A DNA stretch of 64,000 nt, taken from assembly GCF_000307025.1 (NCBI RefSeq), contig NC_018584.1, forward strand, positions 1,736,001 to 1,800,000, given 5' to 3'. Source of the stretch: Listeria monocytogenes ATCC 19117 (GTDB taxonomy: Bacteria > Bacillota > Bacilli > Lactobacillales > Listeriaceae). Position 1 is the stretch's first letter. The number at the start of each line of letters is the position of its first letter. Of the stretch, positions 40,453 to 49,068 are shown piece after piece. The notes under the pieces were generated by a model. The model did no database searches and was not told where the DNA came from. It saw nothing but the letters and a program-made list of their open reading frames with translations. Position numbers and translations under genes: made by a program.

Positions 40453-41781
40453 TTAAGATCTTTTGAAATTAGTTGGTTTTTTGTTAAATTTATTTGGTTT
40501 ATTATTACGTGTCGGTTTAGACGCGTTAGTTGGTTTATCTTTACGTTTTCCAGCAGTTTCCGTTGGTTTGTCTTTACGGAATGGTTTCTTCACGTCATCT
40601 TTTTTACCTTTTTGAACTTTTTTTGGTGGTCTAGATGCTTTTTTGGCAATTTTGTTTTCTGGAACAGCGCCGTCAAGAAGCTTCCCTTGATAAAAGCGAA
40701 CCTGCTTCCCTTTTAAGTTGTGGATAGTTAAATATTGTTTTAATGTTCTTATTTCACGTGGGTTAGCGAAAGTAATAACCGTACCTGATTTACCCATTCG
40801 TCCAGTCCGTCCAGAACGGTGCGTGTACTCTTTTTCACTTGCTGCTAAGTCATAGTGAATCACGTAAGGTAAATCTTCTATGTCTAGCCCACGAGCCGCT
40901 ACATCTGTCACGATTAAATAAGTCAACGTGCCTTTTTTAAAGTCGTCCAGATATTTTTTGCGTTTTTCTTTGCGAATTTCGCCGTGAATTCCAGCTGCTT
41001 TTACTTTATCGTAATGAAGTTTTTCTAGCAAAATTTCCATTCGTGGTTTGTCTTTTACGAAAACTAAGCCGCGCATGTCTTTAATATGCGAAATACGGCG
41101 CAGTAAAGTAGCTTTATCACGTGATTCCACATCCATGTATAGGTGTTCCACATTCGTTAATTCTTCTGGTTTTGCTGTTACCTCTAGCATTACTGGTGTG
41201 TTTTCTGTTTGTGCAAAAAACATGTCCGGATTTTCTAATTTTGTCGCAGATACAAGTGTCAATTGGCGATCGCGAACAGCACTTTCAACAATCTCAAGTG
41301 TGCTTTTAAAATTTTCTTGGCGAAGTAATTGGTCGCATTCGTCCAACGTAATCGTTTTAATTTCATGCATTTTAATTTTCTTTTGTTTGATTAGTTCAAG
41401 TGCACGCCCTGGAGAGGCTACGATAATTTGTGGTTTTTTCTTTAATTTTTCGATTTGGCGTTTGACATTGGCTCCTCCGATTAAAGAGATTACTGTGAGT
41501 TCATCACTTGGCAACCACGAACGAATTACTTCCGTGATTTGCATAACTAATTCATGTGATGGCGCTAAAACAAGCCATTGTGTTTTTGGAATTGCCTCTA
41601 TTTTTTCAAGGGTTGGCAGTGCATAAGCCACCGTTTTCCCCGTTCCAGTTGGTGATACTGCAAGTACATCTGCACCGTCTTTGATTGGTTGGTACATTGC
41701 GCTTTGAATTTCTGTTGGCGTTTCATAACCATGTTCTTGCCATTTTTCCGCCCAAAAGCTTGGGATATTTGATTCTGTCAT
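40453..41781 (-). CDS. DEAD-box ATP-dependent RNA helicase (YfmL/CshC-like)
   Basis: A 442-residue RNA helicase. The motifs in order are Q motif (TEIQSAMYQP), AVSPTGTGKT, ASPGRA, DECD (instead of DEAD), SAT, ARGLDIEDLP and HRSGRTGRMGKSG. The C-terminal ~75 residues are a lysine-rich, low-complexity RNA-binding tail. DECD in place of DEAD still supports ATP hydrolysis. The Listeria orthologue is reported to aid cold growth and 50S ribosome maturation. A weak promoter (TATGAT) lies in the 42-base gap after the ABC permease gene. Confidence 0.88.
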   Translation of the reverse strand: MTESNIPSFWAEKWQEHGYETPTEIQSAMYQPIKDGADVLAVSPTGTGKTVAYALPTLEKIEAIPKTQWLVLAPSHELVMQITEVIRSWLPSDELTVISLIGGANVKRQIEKLKKKPQIIVASPGRALELIKQKKIKMHEIKTITLDECDQLLRQENFKSTLEIVESAVRDRQLTLVSATKLENPDMFFAQTENTPVMLEVTAKPEELTNVEHLYMDVESRDKATLLRRISHIKDMRGLVFVKDKPRMEILLEKLHYDKVKAAGIHGEIRKEKRKKYLDDFKKGTLTYLIVTDVAARGLDIEDLPYVIHYDLAASEKEYTHRSGRTGRMGKSGTVITFANPREIRTLKQYLTIHNLKGKQVRFYQGKLLDGAVPENKIAKKASRPPKKVQKGKKDDVKKPFRKDKPTETAGKRKDKPTNASKPTRNNKPNKFNKKPTNFKRS

Positions 41782-41823
41782 GACCCGACTCCTTTATTAG
41801 TTCTTCTCTGTATCATACCATGC

Positions 41824-42597
41824 TTACTGCAAGTCTGCACTTTTATTTAGAATTTTTGTTGCTAGAAAAAAGTAAACAAGAGCCATCAAAAGATTAAAAC
41901 CCATCTGGATAAAATTAAAATGAACACTTGAAAAAAGGGAATAATAAAAATGGATTTCTGAGCTACTTTTAGATAAAAAATTTGTTCCGATGGATACTTG
42001 AATTGCATTAATTAGTACAAAGTAGATTAATGCGCCAATAAAACCAACACGGAAACCATTGACTGGCACCATACTCAAAGCTGTTGCTAGAAAAAGGATA
42101 CAGACGAAAGAAAAAGTATTAAGTCCTATCGCTAAAAAAGTGTCAAAAATGATAGTTAGTCCTACTGAAAAAGAAATCTCCGCGCCACCTATTATCGCCA
42201 AGCTAATTATAATCACAATAACCCCCGCCGTTAGAATAGCCGTTTCGATTAAGACGATGATTAATTTATTCAATAGTATTTTCCAAATAGGTGTTTCTGT
42301 TTGAAAAAACAAATAGCGGTTTTCGTCGTAAATTCCAGATCGAGCTGCTGCCATAAATAAAAGCAACCAAATAAGTAACCAACTGGCACCAACGAAGCCT
42401 ATTAAAGCTATGAAAACACCATCGCCAGACCCGAATACAACTCCGTCTATGTCTGACTCCATCACAAGCGGCTCTAATAAGCCATTTCCTAATTTAGAAA
42501 AAAGTCCAATTAGTAAACAAATCAGCCAACCAACAAAAGTAGCAAAAAATATGTAACGATGTGCGTTCCATTCTAATTTCCAGTGTGCTTTAAGCAT
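41824..42597 (-). CDS. ABC transporter permease (YtrC/D-like)
   Basis: A 257-residue protein with six hydrophobic segments and little sequence signature. It is encoded directly after an ABC ATPase gene, overlapping it by 8 bases. GGGAGG lies nine bases before the ATG at 42597 (MLKAHWKLEW), so the longer frame is not used. Together the two proteins form a transporter of the YtrA-regulated type, possibly responding to wall-active compounds. Substrate unknown. Confidence 0.75.
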   Translation of the reverse strand: MLKAHWKLEWNAHRYIFFATFVGWLICLLIGLFSKLGNGLLEPLVMESDIDGVVFGSGDGVFIALIGFVGASWLLIWLLLFMAAARSGIYDENRYLFFQTETPIWKILLNKLIIVLIETAILTAGVIVIIISLAIIGGAEISFSVGLTIIFDTFLAIGLNTFSFVCILFLATALSMVPVNGFRVGFIGALIYFVLINAIQVSIGTNFLSKSSSEIHFYYSLFSSVHFNFIQMGFNLLMALVYFFLATKILNKSADLQ

Positions 42598-43270
42598 GCC
42601 CAAATACCTCCCGATAGTAATCCACCACTGATTTCCCATATTCTTCCCGAAGTGTTTCTGTGTCTATTTGTTCGATTATTTTACCCCGTTTCAAAAAGAT
42701 AATTTCATCAAACATCATTTCCATATCTTGAATTAAGTGCGTTGTGACAACAAGTGTTGCATCTTCTTTAAGAAAAGTCGCGATGCTTTTAATTAGGTCA
42801 TCACGTGAAATCAAATCAATTTCTGAAAATGGTTCATCCAGCAAATAAAGGTCTACATCTCGGCATAAAATAAGGGCCAACATTACTTTTGCAGCATTGC
42901 CCTTGGATAAATATTTGGTGTTTTCTTTTACGTTGATTCCAAATGTATGGATCATTTGTTTTGCTTTTTCATGGTCAAAATCCGGAAAAAAGCTACGATA
43001 AATTTGAAAATAGTCGCGGATAACCATATTAGGTAAAATATCTTCACTCGGTAAATAGGCTATTCTGCTGTGCTCAGCTAGGTTTATTGTCCCAGATGTT
43101 GGTTTAAGTAGACCTGAAATTGCATTTAACAAAGTTGTTTTTCCCGCGCCATTAGGACCAAGAAGCCCGATGATCTTGCCTTTTTGAAGAGATAAGTTAA
43201 TATCATTTAACGGTTTTCTTTTTCGATATTTTTTCGTTAATCCCGTAATTGTAATCAGGTTTTCATTCAT
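42590..43270 (-). CDS. ABC transporter ATP-binding protein
   Basis: A 226-residue ATPase. Walker A is GPNGAGKTT, Walker B LYLLDEPFSEID and the switch histidine is in VVTTHLIQDME. The signature reads YLSKGNAAKVML instead of the usual LSGGQ, a degenerate form seen in some YtrB- and EcsA-type ATPases. It overlaps the GntR gene by 8 bases and the permease by 8 bases, so the three are translationally coupled. Confidence 0.88.
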   Translation of the reverse strand: MNENLITITGLTKKYRKRKPLNDINLSLQKGKIIGLLGPNGAGKTTLLNAISGLLKPTSGTINLAEHSRIAYLPSEDILPNMVIRDYFQIYRSFFPDFDHEKAKQMIHTFGINVKENTKYLSKGNAAKVMLALILCRDVDLYLLDEPFSEIDLISRDDLIKSIATFLKEDATLVVTTHLIQDMEMMFDEIIFLKRGKIIEQIDTETLREEYGKSVVDYYREVFGHA

Positions 43271-43631
43271 AGTTGCGGCTCCTTTTTATTAGTAATTCAA
43301 TTGCTGCTTGGTCATCTAAACCGATGCTCCTCGCTTCTTCCAAAAAGCGTTCTGAAATTTCATCAGCTAACTCTTTTTTTAATTGGTCGAAAAGTGCTTT
43401 GTCGGAAGTGACGAATGATCCCATCCCTCGTTTTGCATAAATATAACCCGCTCGTTCTAATTCTTGATAAGCACGGCTAACGGTATTAGGATTTACTGCA
43501 AGCTTTACGCCCATTTCCCGAACAGAAGGCAACTTATCCTCCCCTTTCCATTCACCTGTAATCATTTGTTTTTTCATCCAGTCAGAGATTTGACTATAGA
43601 TTGGTTTATCTGCATGAAAGGTCGGATTCAT
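43263..43631 (-). CDS. GntR-family regulator, YtrA subfamily
   Basis: A 122-residue repressor. The winged helix (about 8-76) contains KLPSVREMGVKLAVNPNTVSRAYQELERAGYIYAKRGMGSFV split over two helices. A short C-terminal dimer region (about 80-120) is the mark of the YtrA subfamily. AGGAGG lies before the ATG at 43631. A frame reaching back to 43706 crosses the promoter and is not used. It should repress its own ABC operon through the palindrome at 43657-43680. Confidence 0.88.
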   Translation of the reverse strand: MNPTFHADKPIYSQISDWMKKQMITGEWKGEDKLPSVREMGVKLAVNPNTVSRAYQELERAGYIYAKRGMGSFVTSDKALFDQLKKELADEISERFLEEARSIGLDDQAAIELLIKRSRNYE

Positions 43632-43656
43632 TATTACCTCCTTTTTAAACGAAACT

Positions 43657-43700
43657 AGTGTATTAAGTAAATAGTACACTTGGATTTCATTTATTGTCAA
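43657..43700 (-). promoter_or_regulatory. Promoter and YtrA-type operator of the GntR-ABC operon
   Basis: The minus strand has -35 TTGACA (43695-43700) and -10 TACTAT (43671-43676), 18-base spacer. The inverted repeat AGTGTA (43657-43662) N12 TACACT (43675-43680) overlaps the -10. It resembles the AGTGTA-type repeats bound by B. subtilis YtrA. Confidence 0.72.
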
Positions 43701-43704
43701 GCAC

Positions 43705-43742
43705 AAAAAAACTAGGAATCAGCATGGTAGCCTTTTCCTAGC
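43705..43742 (-). terminator. Terminator of the beta-glucan cluster left arm
   Basis: A perfect 7-bp stem CTAGGAA (43712-43718) with TTCCTAG (43735-43741) and seven T on the minus strand. It ends the transcript containing the oxidoreductase gene, immediately upstream of the GntR promoter. Confidence 0.8.
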
Positions 43743-43751
43743 TCTTCAAAA

Positions 43752-44735
43752 TTATTTTTCTGCGTCAAACCAAATGTCATTTTGGTGACGAAGTTCGTTG
43801 GAGACACGTAATACTTTCAAGCTTAGGTCTGCTAAGTATTCATATGTATCTCGGTCGCTTTGTTCGATAATTCTAGCAAACTCTGCTGCTTCAAATTGCA
43901 TATCATTGGCTACAACTGGACCAGCAAGCTCTGTTTCTTCTTTTGTTGCGTTGTCGTAAAAAGTAATCTTTTCAATTCCAGTAAGTGGATCGACAATTAG
44001 TGTTCCTTTTTGACCATAAATTTCGCTTGGCAGGAAGGACTGTGAGTTTTTCCCTTGAATGATAGTAATATTGAATGTTGGGTATTCGAGAATTATTGGT
44101 CCAAGTCCGTCTACACCAGTTGGTAATTTAGTGGCAAAATAAGTTGCTTTTATGGGTTCACCGAATAGTGTAATCGCTGAATATAATGGATAGACACCTA
44201 AGTCAACGATGGATCCGCCAGAAAATTTCAAGGAGAAGATGTTTGGTTCTTCACCGTTTAAAACTTGATCGTATCTGGAAGAATACTTCATATACGCTAG
44301 TGTTGCACCGTGAATAGTACCTACTTTTTCGATGTTTTCTTGTAGGCGTTTGAAGTTTGGCTCTTGAATGTGGCGCGCTGCTTCAAATAAAAAGACATTG
44401 TTTTCGCGAGCAATTTGATGCGCATGCTCTAATTCGGCTACGGTAGAAAAAATCGGTTTTTCTACGATAACATGTTTTTTATTTTTCAGTAAGCTAACCG
44501 CATGTTGATAATGGAGCGCATTAGGAGAAGCAATGTAGACCGCATCAAGTGCATCTGATTTGCCCATTTCTTCTATATCCGTGAAATAAGTCAAGTCCCC
44601 ATATTTTTCTCCAAATGCGCGTGCTTTTTCTTCTGTGCGCGAATATACCGCAGTAAGATTCCATTCACCTGAATTAATAGCACCTTCAATAAAAGAATCC
44701 GTAATCCAGTTCGTTCCCATAATTCCAAGTTTCAT
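43752..44735 (-). CDS. Gfo/Idh/MocA-family oxidoreductase
   Basis: A 327-residue NAD(P)-dependent dehydrogenase. The N-terminal Rossmann domain (about 1-120) has GIMGTNWITDSFIEGA and VIVEKPIF, whose lysine is the conserved catalytic K of EKP. The C-terminal alpha/beta domain holds the sugar site (GGSIVDLGVYPLY). Family members oxidise sugars, inositols or related compounds. Being last in the glucan-cluster arm, it may act on a glucose derivative, but this is not shown. GGGAGC precedes the ATG. Confidence 0.82.
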   Translation of the reverse strand: MKLGIMGTNWITDSFIEGAINSGEWNLTAVYSRTEEKARAFGEKYGDLTYFTDIEEMGKSDALDAVYIASPNALHYQHAVSLLKNKKHVIVEKPIFSTVAELEHAHQIARENNVFLFEAARHIQEPNFKRLQENIEKVGTIHGATLAYMKYSSRYDQVLNGEEPNIFSLKFSGGSIVDLGVYPLYSAITLFGEPIKATYFATKLPTGVDGLGPIILEYPTFNITIIQGKNSQSFLPSEIYGQKGTLIVDPLTGIEKITFYDNATKEETELAGPVVANDMQFEAAEFARIIEQSDRDTYEYLADLSLKVLRVSNELRHQNDIWFDAEK

Positions 44736-44756
44736 TAGCCAACAGCTCCCTTCATT

Positions 44757-44781
44757 TTATCTTAAGTATACCTTAAAATAA
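44757..44781. promoter_or_regulatory. Inverted repeat upstream of the oxidoreductase gene
   Basis: TTATCTTAAG (44757-44766), 5 bases, CTTAAAATAA (44772-44781), matching at nine of ten positions. It overlaps a TATACT -10 box on the minus strand, so it may be an operator for an internal promoter in the LacI-oxidoreductase gap. Confidence 0.45.
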
Positions 44782-44794
44782 GGAAAAAAGCGTA

Positions 44795-45760
44795 CTAATT
44801 GTTTGAAACAGATGGCCCACTGATTCTAGTAGTATAGATTATTTCGTTTTCAGCTTTTCCACCTTCAAGGAGTTCCACTAGTTTATCTGCGGCAACTGCG
44901 CCCCATTTGTACTTCGAGTATTCGATAGTAGCAAGACGTGGAACCAAATACTCACTTATATCCGTATTATCAAAGCCAATAATTCGTACGTCTTTGCCGA
45001 TTTCCAAATCTGTCCCTGCAAAATAACGATACATCCCAATAGCCATGTTATCATTTAGGGCAAATACAGAAACAGGCGCCTTCCAGTTTTCCGTGATAAT
45101 GGCTGCTGCTTTTTCGCCACTTTCTTCGGAAAAGTCTCCTTCAATAATATGCACCTTTTTGTCACCTGACCGAGCGAGTTCTTGTTTCGCGGTTTCGAGC
45201 CTGACTCTTGCATCATAAGAATCTTCTGGACCGGTAATGACATAGAAATCACCTTTAAAATTAGTAGATAAATAATCAATTGCTAGCGTTGCGCCGCCTT
45301 TATTATCTAGAAGGACTTGGCTCACGTTCTCATGGGTGAGTTCGCGGTCAAGCACCACTAATTTATGACCACGATTAGCATAATTAATGATTTCGCTAGA
45401 CGGGAAATTCGCATCTAAAATAATAGCGCCATCAATCATTTTCTCGGGTAAAAATCGGTGTGTTTTCGTGCCACTGCAAGCGATGAGTTCATATCCATGT
45501 TTATATAGCGTTTGCGTTAAACCTTCCAGTAAAGTCCCGTAAAAAATCCCGCCGTAATTCGTTAAATAGACGCCGATAATTTTTGTTTCTCTTGTTTTTA
45601 ACGTTCGTGCTGCCATATTGGGAATATAATTCAATTCATTTGCGATGGTCATAATTCGTTTTCGCGTTTTTTCGGTCACTTTCGGGCTGCCATTAAGCGC
45701 GTAGGATACTGTTGAAATGGAAACCCCTGCCTTTTTCGCGATATCTTTAATTCCTACCAC
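44795..45760 (-). CDS. LacI-family transcriptional regulator
   Basis: A 321-residue repressor. The helix-turn-helix (about 4-24) is IKDIAKKAGVSISTVSYALNG, followed by the hinge PNMAARTLKT and a periplasmic-binding-protein-like sugar domain (about 60-318). The start is GTG, with AAGGA ten bases upstream. It lies 47 bases after the GH94 gene in the same operon. Its targets are probably the two GAAACGTTTC operators at 51261 and 51512. The inducer is likely a sophoro-oligosaccharide or glucose derivative. Confidence 0.9.
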   Translation of the reverse strand: MVGIKDIAKKAGVSISTVSYALNGSPKVTEKTRKRIMTIANELNYIPNMAARTLKTRETKIIGVYLTNYGGIFYGTLLEGLTQTLYKHGYELIACSGTKTHRFLPEKMIDGAIILDANFPSSEIINYANRGHKLVVLDRELTHENVSQVLLDNKGGATLAIDYLSTNFKGDFYVITGPEDSYDARVRLETAKQELARSGDKKVHIIEGDFSEESGEKAAAIITENWKAPVSVFALNDNMAIGMYRYFAGTDLEIGKDVRIIGFDNTDISEYLVPRLATIEYSKYKWGAVAADKLVELLEGGKAENEIIYTTRISGPSVSNN

Positions 45761-45807
45761 GTGAATCGCATCCTTTTCTGTTTTCTTTTATTATACACAA
45801 AACAACC

Positions 45808-48800
45808 TTAGAGACGGTTATTTTTTGAAAATTTAATCGTGATTTGTGAACATTTTGTCGTTAAATTCTTTTTCGGTAAAACGAGTGCGCCAGTTCGGTA
45901 CAAATTCGCTTCATTTTCAACTGGTTGTTTTTCACCATTCACGACAATAGAACCCTCATCCGCACTTTCGAAAGTAAGATCAAGCGGATAATTATCTAGT
46001 TCAATATGACATTCTAATCCATCTAATTCTTCAGGTAAAATTGGATCAAAAATAAGCGCATCTTCCGTTTGGCGAATACCAAGAACAGAACTTATTAATT
46101 GATGTAAATAGATTCCTGGGCCACTAGAATAAATCCGCCAGCCGCCTTTCACAGGAATACTACCTTCTTTTACACGACTAAACTCATTTTGCGCCTGATA
46201 GCGATCTAAAAACGCTGCATCAGAACTACTGAAATAAGTATTACTTTGACGAAGTGCCGCATTTGGGACAACTTCTTTTATGTTGATTGGATTAATAACA
46301 TCCAGCATATGCCAAGCGGATTTATCGCCAATTTTTGCTAAAGCTTCAATATAACGAATATGCGCGTGCACATATTGCAAACCGACTTCTCGACCAAAAT
46401 TGGCTGCTTGCTCTGCCCGTTTAAAATGAGTACTTACACCACCAGCATAATGCGCTGGCTCACTCATTAATCTTACGCCATCAGGATGAAGTAGATGCTC
46501 ACCAATAATTTCAAAATTGCGACTGGCTTGCTTTTTATCGACTAATTCAGAAATTACACTTCTCGTCAGTGGTATTAAGCGATATTTAATATTCGTATCT
46601 TTGTCTTCTGGGTGAATCATCCATACAGGTGCTTTTCCTTCTTCTAAATATAGGAAACCTGGAATAACATCAGTATCATTTGTCATATATTTCGCAAAGT
46701 CCGCTTGAACATTGTTTGCTAATGTTTCGTATTTCTCACCTACTGGCAAAAATGCAGCTAAACGTTTAAATGTTTGATATGTTAGCGCGACCGTCCAGCT
46801 GGACACCATGTTTTTCTTCAGCTGGGCATTAGCTGGTTGAAGTGTGTCATCCCAGTCACCATCGCCGTAATTAGAAAGAGCCGTTCCTTTCATAAAGCGG
46901 GCTTCAATCGTTTCTACTGCAAGTTCGATGTGTTCAAGAAGAGTTCCTTGCTCTTTCGTAAAGGTTTTCGATTCGCGATCAACAAAAGGAATAGCTTCTT
47001 CTAAAATCCCTGTATCCCCGCTCATTTCCATGTAATCACCAATAATTTTCAGAGGCCAAACAATAACATCGCCATGGCTTTCTTCTTGCTGAATCGATGT
47101 ATATTTATCAAACATAAACCATTGTGGCCAATCCCCAGTATCTTGATATTGATGAGAAAAAATCGTCAACACTAGCTTACGTAAAACAGCTTTATTGCCT
47201 GTTGCAAGGAAAAATTCAAATGGACCTTGGCTCACATCACGCGTACCCCAGGCCGCCCCGCTGTACTGTTCTAACCCATGTGGTGAAGCATAGTGAACTA
47301 ACATTTGGTGCGCGTACCAATAAACCGTTAAGTTCAGTTTCTCCGCTGTTGTACTTTGATGATTTAAATGGAACTGCGCAGTTAATTCGTCATAGCTAGC
47401 GCGAATTACTTTGTTATTTGCTTCTAAATCCTCCGTTGGTTCAGAAAATTCATCAGTGAGTTTTGCTTGAACGTGGAAAGTCGCTTTATCACTTGGTTCA
47501 AAAACAAACACATCCAAACCTGCTGTTCCCACATATTCTTTTGCAAAATAACGTTCGTCAGTCAGTTCGTTATAAGTTCCATCTACGCGGAATTGAAGCG
47601 CCGGATAGGTTTCTAAAATCGGCGAGTCTTCTGCAGGGAAATAAGTGACGATTCCTTCTTTAACTTCTTTTTTCACGGTAGTATCGTATTCATTTGTCCC
47701 CATAGTTACTTGATTTGTTAAGACTAATTTATATGAGCGACCTTTTTCCGAATGAACAGTGACGAATGCCTCTTTACTTTCAGCTGTTAATGTGGTTTTT
47801 ACCGTAATTAGGTCGTCATTCCACTGATAATACCAAGTCGAGTAATTTGTACTAGTTTCCCAGACAGACGGCACACCGAGTAGTCGAAGTTCGGAATCTA
47901 ATTCGATATAAATTCTTAATCCACTTGTTTGAAGAATATTAAGCGGATTACGCGCATGGCTATTCCATTTGTTCATATTCGTATTTCCAGCAACTAATTG
48001 TGATAAAAATGCCCCATACATGTACGTTGTTGCCGAAAGTGTCGCTTCTGGATTTAAAACATCCACTTTATCAAGCAAAATACTGCCATGCGGGCGTTCT
48101 AATTCTGCTTCTTTTTCACGCATCACAACATGGGCATAATTTGGTGTGAAAAAGGAAAGTAGATCGCCGTTTTGTTGCTCTTCTTGAATTCGGTCTGGGA
48201 AGTTCTCTTGAAGCCAGTTGTCAGAAATTGTTTCACCGATAATCGGTGTTCCTATGTGTTTGTTTAGTGTAGCTTTAGTACTTGTTTGGTAAGATTGCCC
48301 TGAAATATTACTTTTTAGTTCTGCTAAGTTTTCGATTGGTGCTCCAGATGCTTTTGGTTGATTTTCTGTTGCATACCCGTAAAAGCTTGTTTCACCGTGA
48401 TTAGTAAATAGCTCTGTTTGTAAGGATATTTGAGCGAATTCATATTGGTAGACTCGGTTTGGCAATGATTTTTCCTTAAGGTTCGCTAGTTCGCTAGTCA
48501 GTTTATAATTTGTTCCATAAATATCAAAACCATCTGTTGCATACCCAACAATTTTCGTTAATGCTCCAATTTGAACTGCTGGGAAACGCTCACTTTGTGG
48601 TTGATTTTGGCGGGCTTGAACCGTGAAACCAGTCGCGCCTTCTGTCACATGATAATCAATATATTGCGACATATAAGCTTCATTTGTTCTCACTGCTGCT
48701 TGTTCTGCAAGCCCCAAGTCTTGTAAGTAAACAAAATCAAACTCAAGATCCCCATCCACTGAGACATCATAAAACCAACCGCGCGTATGAAAATGCATTT

Positions 48801-49068
48801 GCACACTATAACGAAACGGTCCAACTACACCGCGATACTCCACGCCATTTTCGTTAAAACCAACTTCCGCATCTCTGCTAAGTAGTGGATAAATTTCTAT
48901 TTTATCTCCTAAATGCGCGCGTACATATATTTGCGACAAGCGGTTTTCTAATGGATTTTGAATCACTTGATTTAACATAATATCTTTCCATTTTAACCAA
49001 GCAAGCTCTCCGCTCGGATAAAATGCGGCTGATAAATCCGCTTTTTTAATTTCTTTTAACATTGTCAC
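45808..49068 (-). CDS. 1,2-beta-oligoglucan phosphorylase (GH94)
   Basis: A 1086-residue glycoside phosphorylase. The N-terminal beta-sandwich domains cover about the first 500 residues, and an (alpha/alpha)6 barrel follows. The segment NYGDGDWDDTLQP (W739, D740, D741) holds the general acid region of GH94. The L. innocua orthologue (Lin1839) was characterised as a 1,2-beta-oligoglucan phosphorylase that cleaves sophoro-oligosaccharides with phosphate to alpha-glucose-1-phosphate. It was formerly called cellobiose phosphorylase. The GTG start overlaps the GH3 stop codon; an ATG two codons later is an alternative. The gene is in an operon with GH3, LacI and the oxidoreductase. Confidence 0.87.
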   Translation of the reverse strand: MTMLKEIKKADLSAAFYPSGELAWLKWKDIMLNQVIQNPLENRLSQIYVRAHLGDKIEIYPLLSRDAEVGFNENGVEYRGVVGPFRYSVQMHFHTRGWFYDVSVDGDLEFDFVYLQDLGLAEQAAVRTNEAYMSQYIDYHVTEGATGFTVQARQNQPQSERFPAVQIGALTKIVGYATDGFDIYGTNYKLTSELANLKEKSLPNRVYQYEFAQISLQTELFTNHGETSFYGYATENQPKASGAPIENLAELKSNISGQSYQTSTKATLNKHIGTPIIGETISDNWLQENFPDRIQEEQQNGDLLSFFTPNYAHVVMREKEAELERPHGSILLDKVDVLNPEATLSATTYMYGAFLSQLVAGNTNMNKWNSHARNPLNILQTSGLRIYIELDSELRLLGVPSVWETSTNYSTWYYQWNDDLITVKTTLTAESKEAFVTVHSEKGRSYKLVLTNQVTMGTNEYDTTVKKEVKEGIVTYFPAEDSPILETYPALQFRVDGTYNELTDERYFAKEYVGTAGLDVFVFEPSDKATFHVQAKLTDEFSEPTEDLEANNKVIRASYDELTAQFHLNHQSTTAEKLNLTVYWYAHQMLVHYASPHGLEQYSGAAWGTRDVSQGPFEFFLATGNKAVLRKLVLTIFSHQYQDTGDWPQWFMFDKYTSIQQEESHGDVIVWPLKIIGDYMEMSGDTGILEEAIPFVDRESKTFTKEQGTLLEHIELAVETIEARFMKGTALSNYGDGDWDDTLQPANAQLKKNMVSSWTVALTYQTFKRLAAFLPVGEKYETLANNVQADFAKYMTNDTDVIPGFLYLEEGKAPVWMIHPEDKDTNIKYRLIPLTRSVISELVDKKQASRNFEIIGEHLLHPDGVRLMSEPAHYAGGVSTHFKRAEQAANFGREVGLQYVHAHIRYIEALAKIGDKSAWHMLDVINPINIKEVVPNAALRQSNTYFSSSDAAFLDRYQAQNEFSRVKEGSIPVKGGWRIYSSGPGIYLHQLISSVLGIRQTEDALIFDPILPEELDGLECHIELDNYPLDLTFESADEGSIVVNGEKQPVENEANLYRTGALVLPKKNLTTKCSQITIKFSKNNRL

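Noticed and set aside
41048-41626. A 192-codon open frame on the plus strand
   Set aside because: It is the antisense shadow of the DEAD-box helicase gene, serine- and cysteine-rich, without a plausible start.
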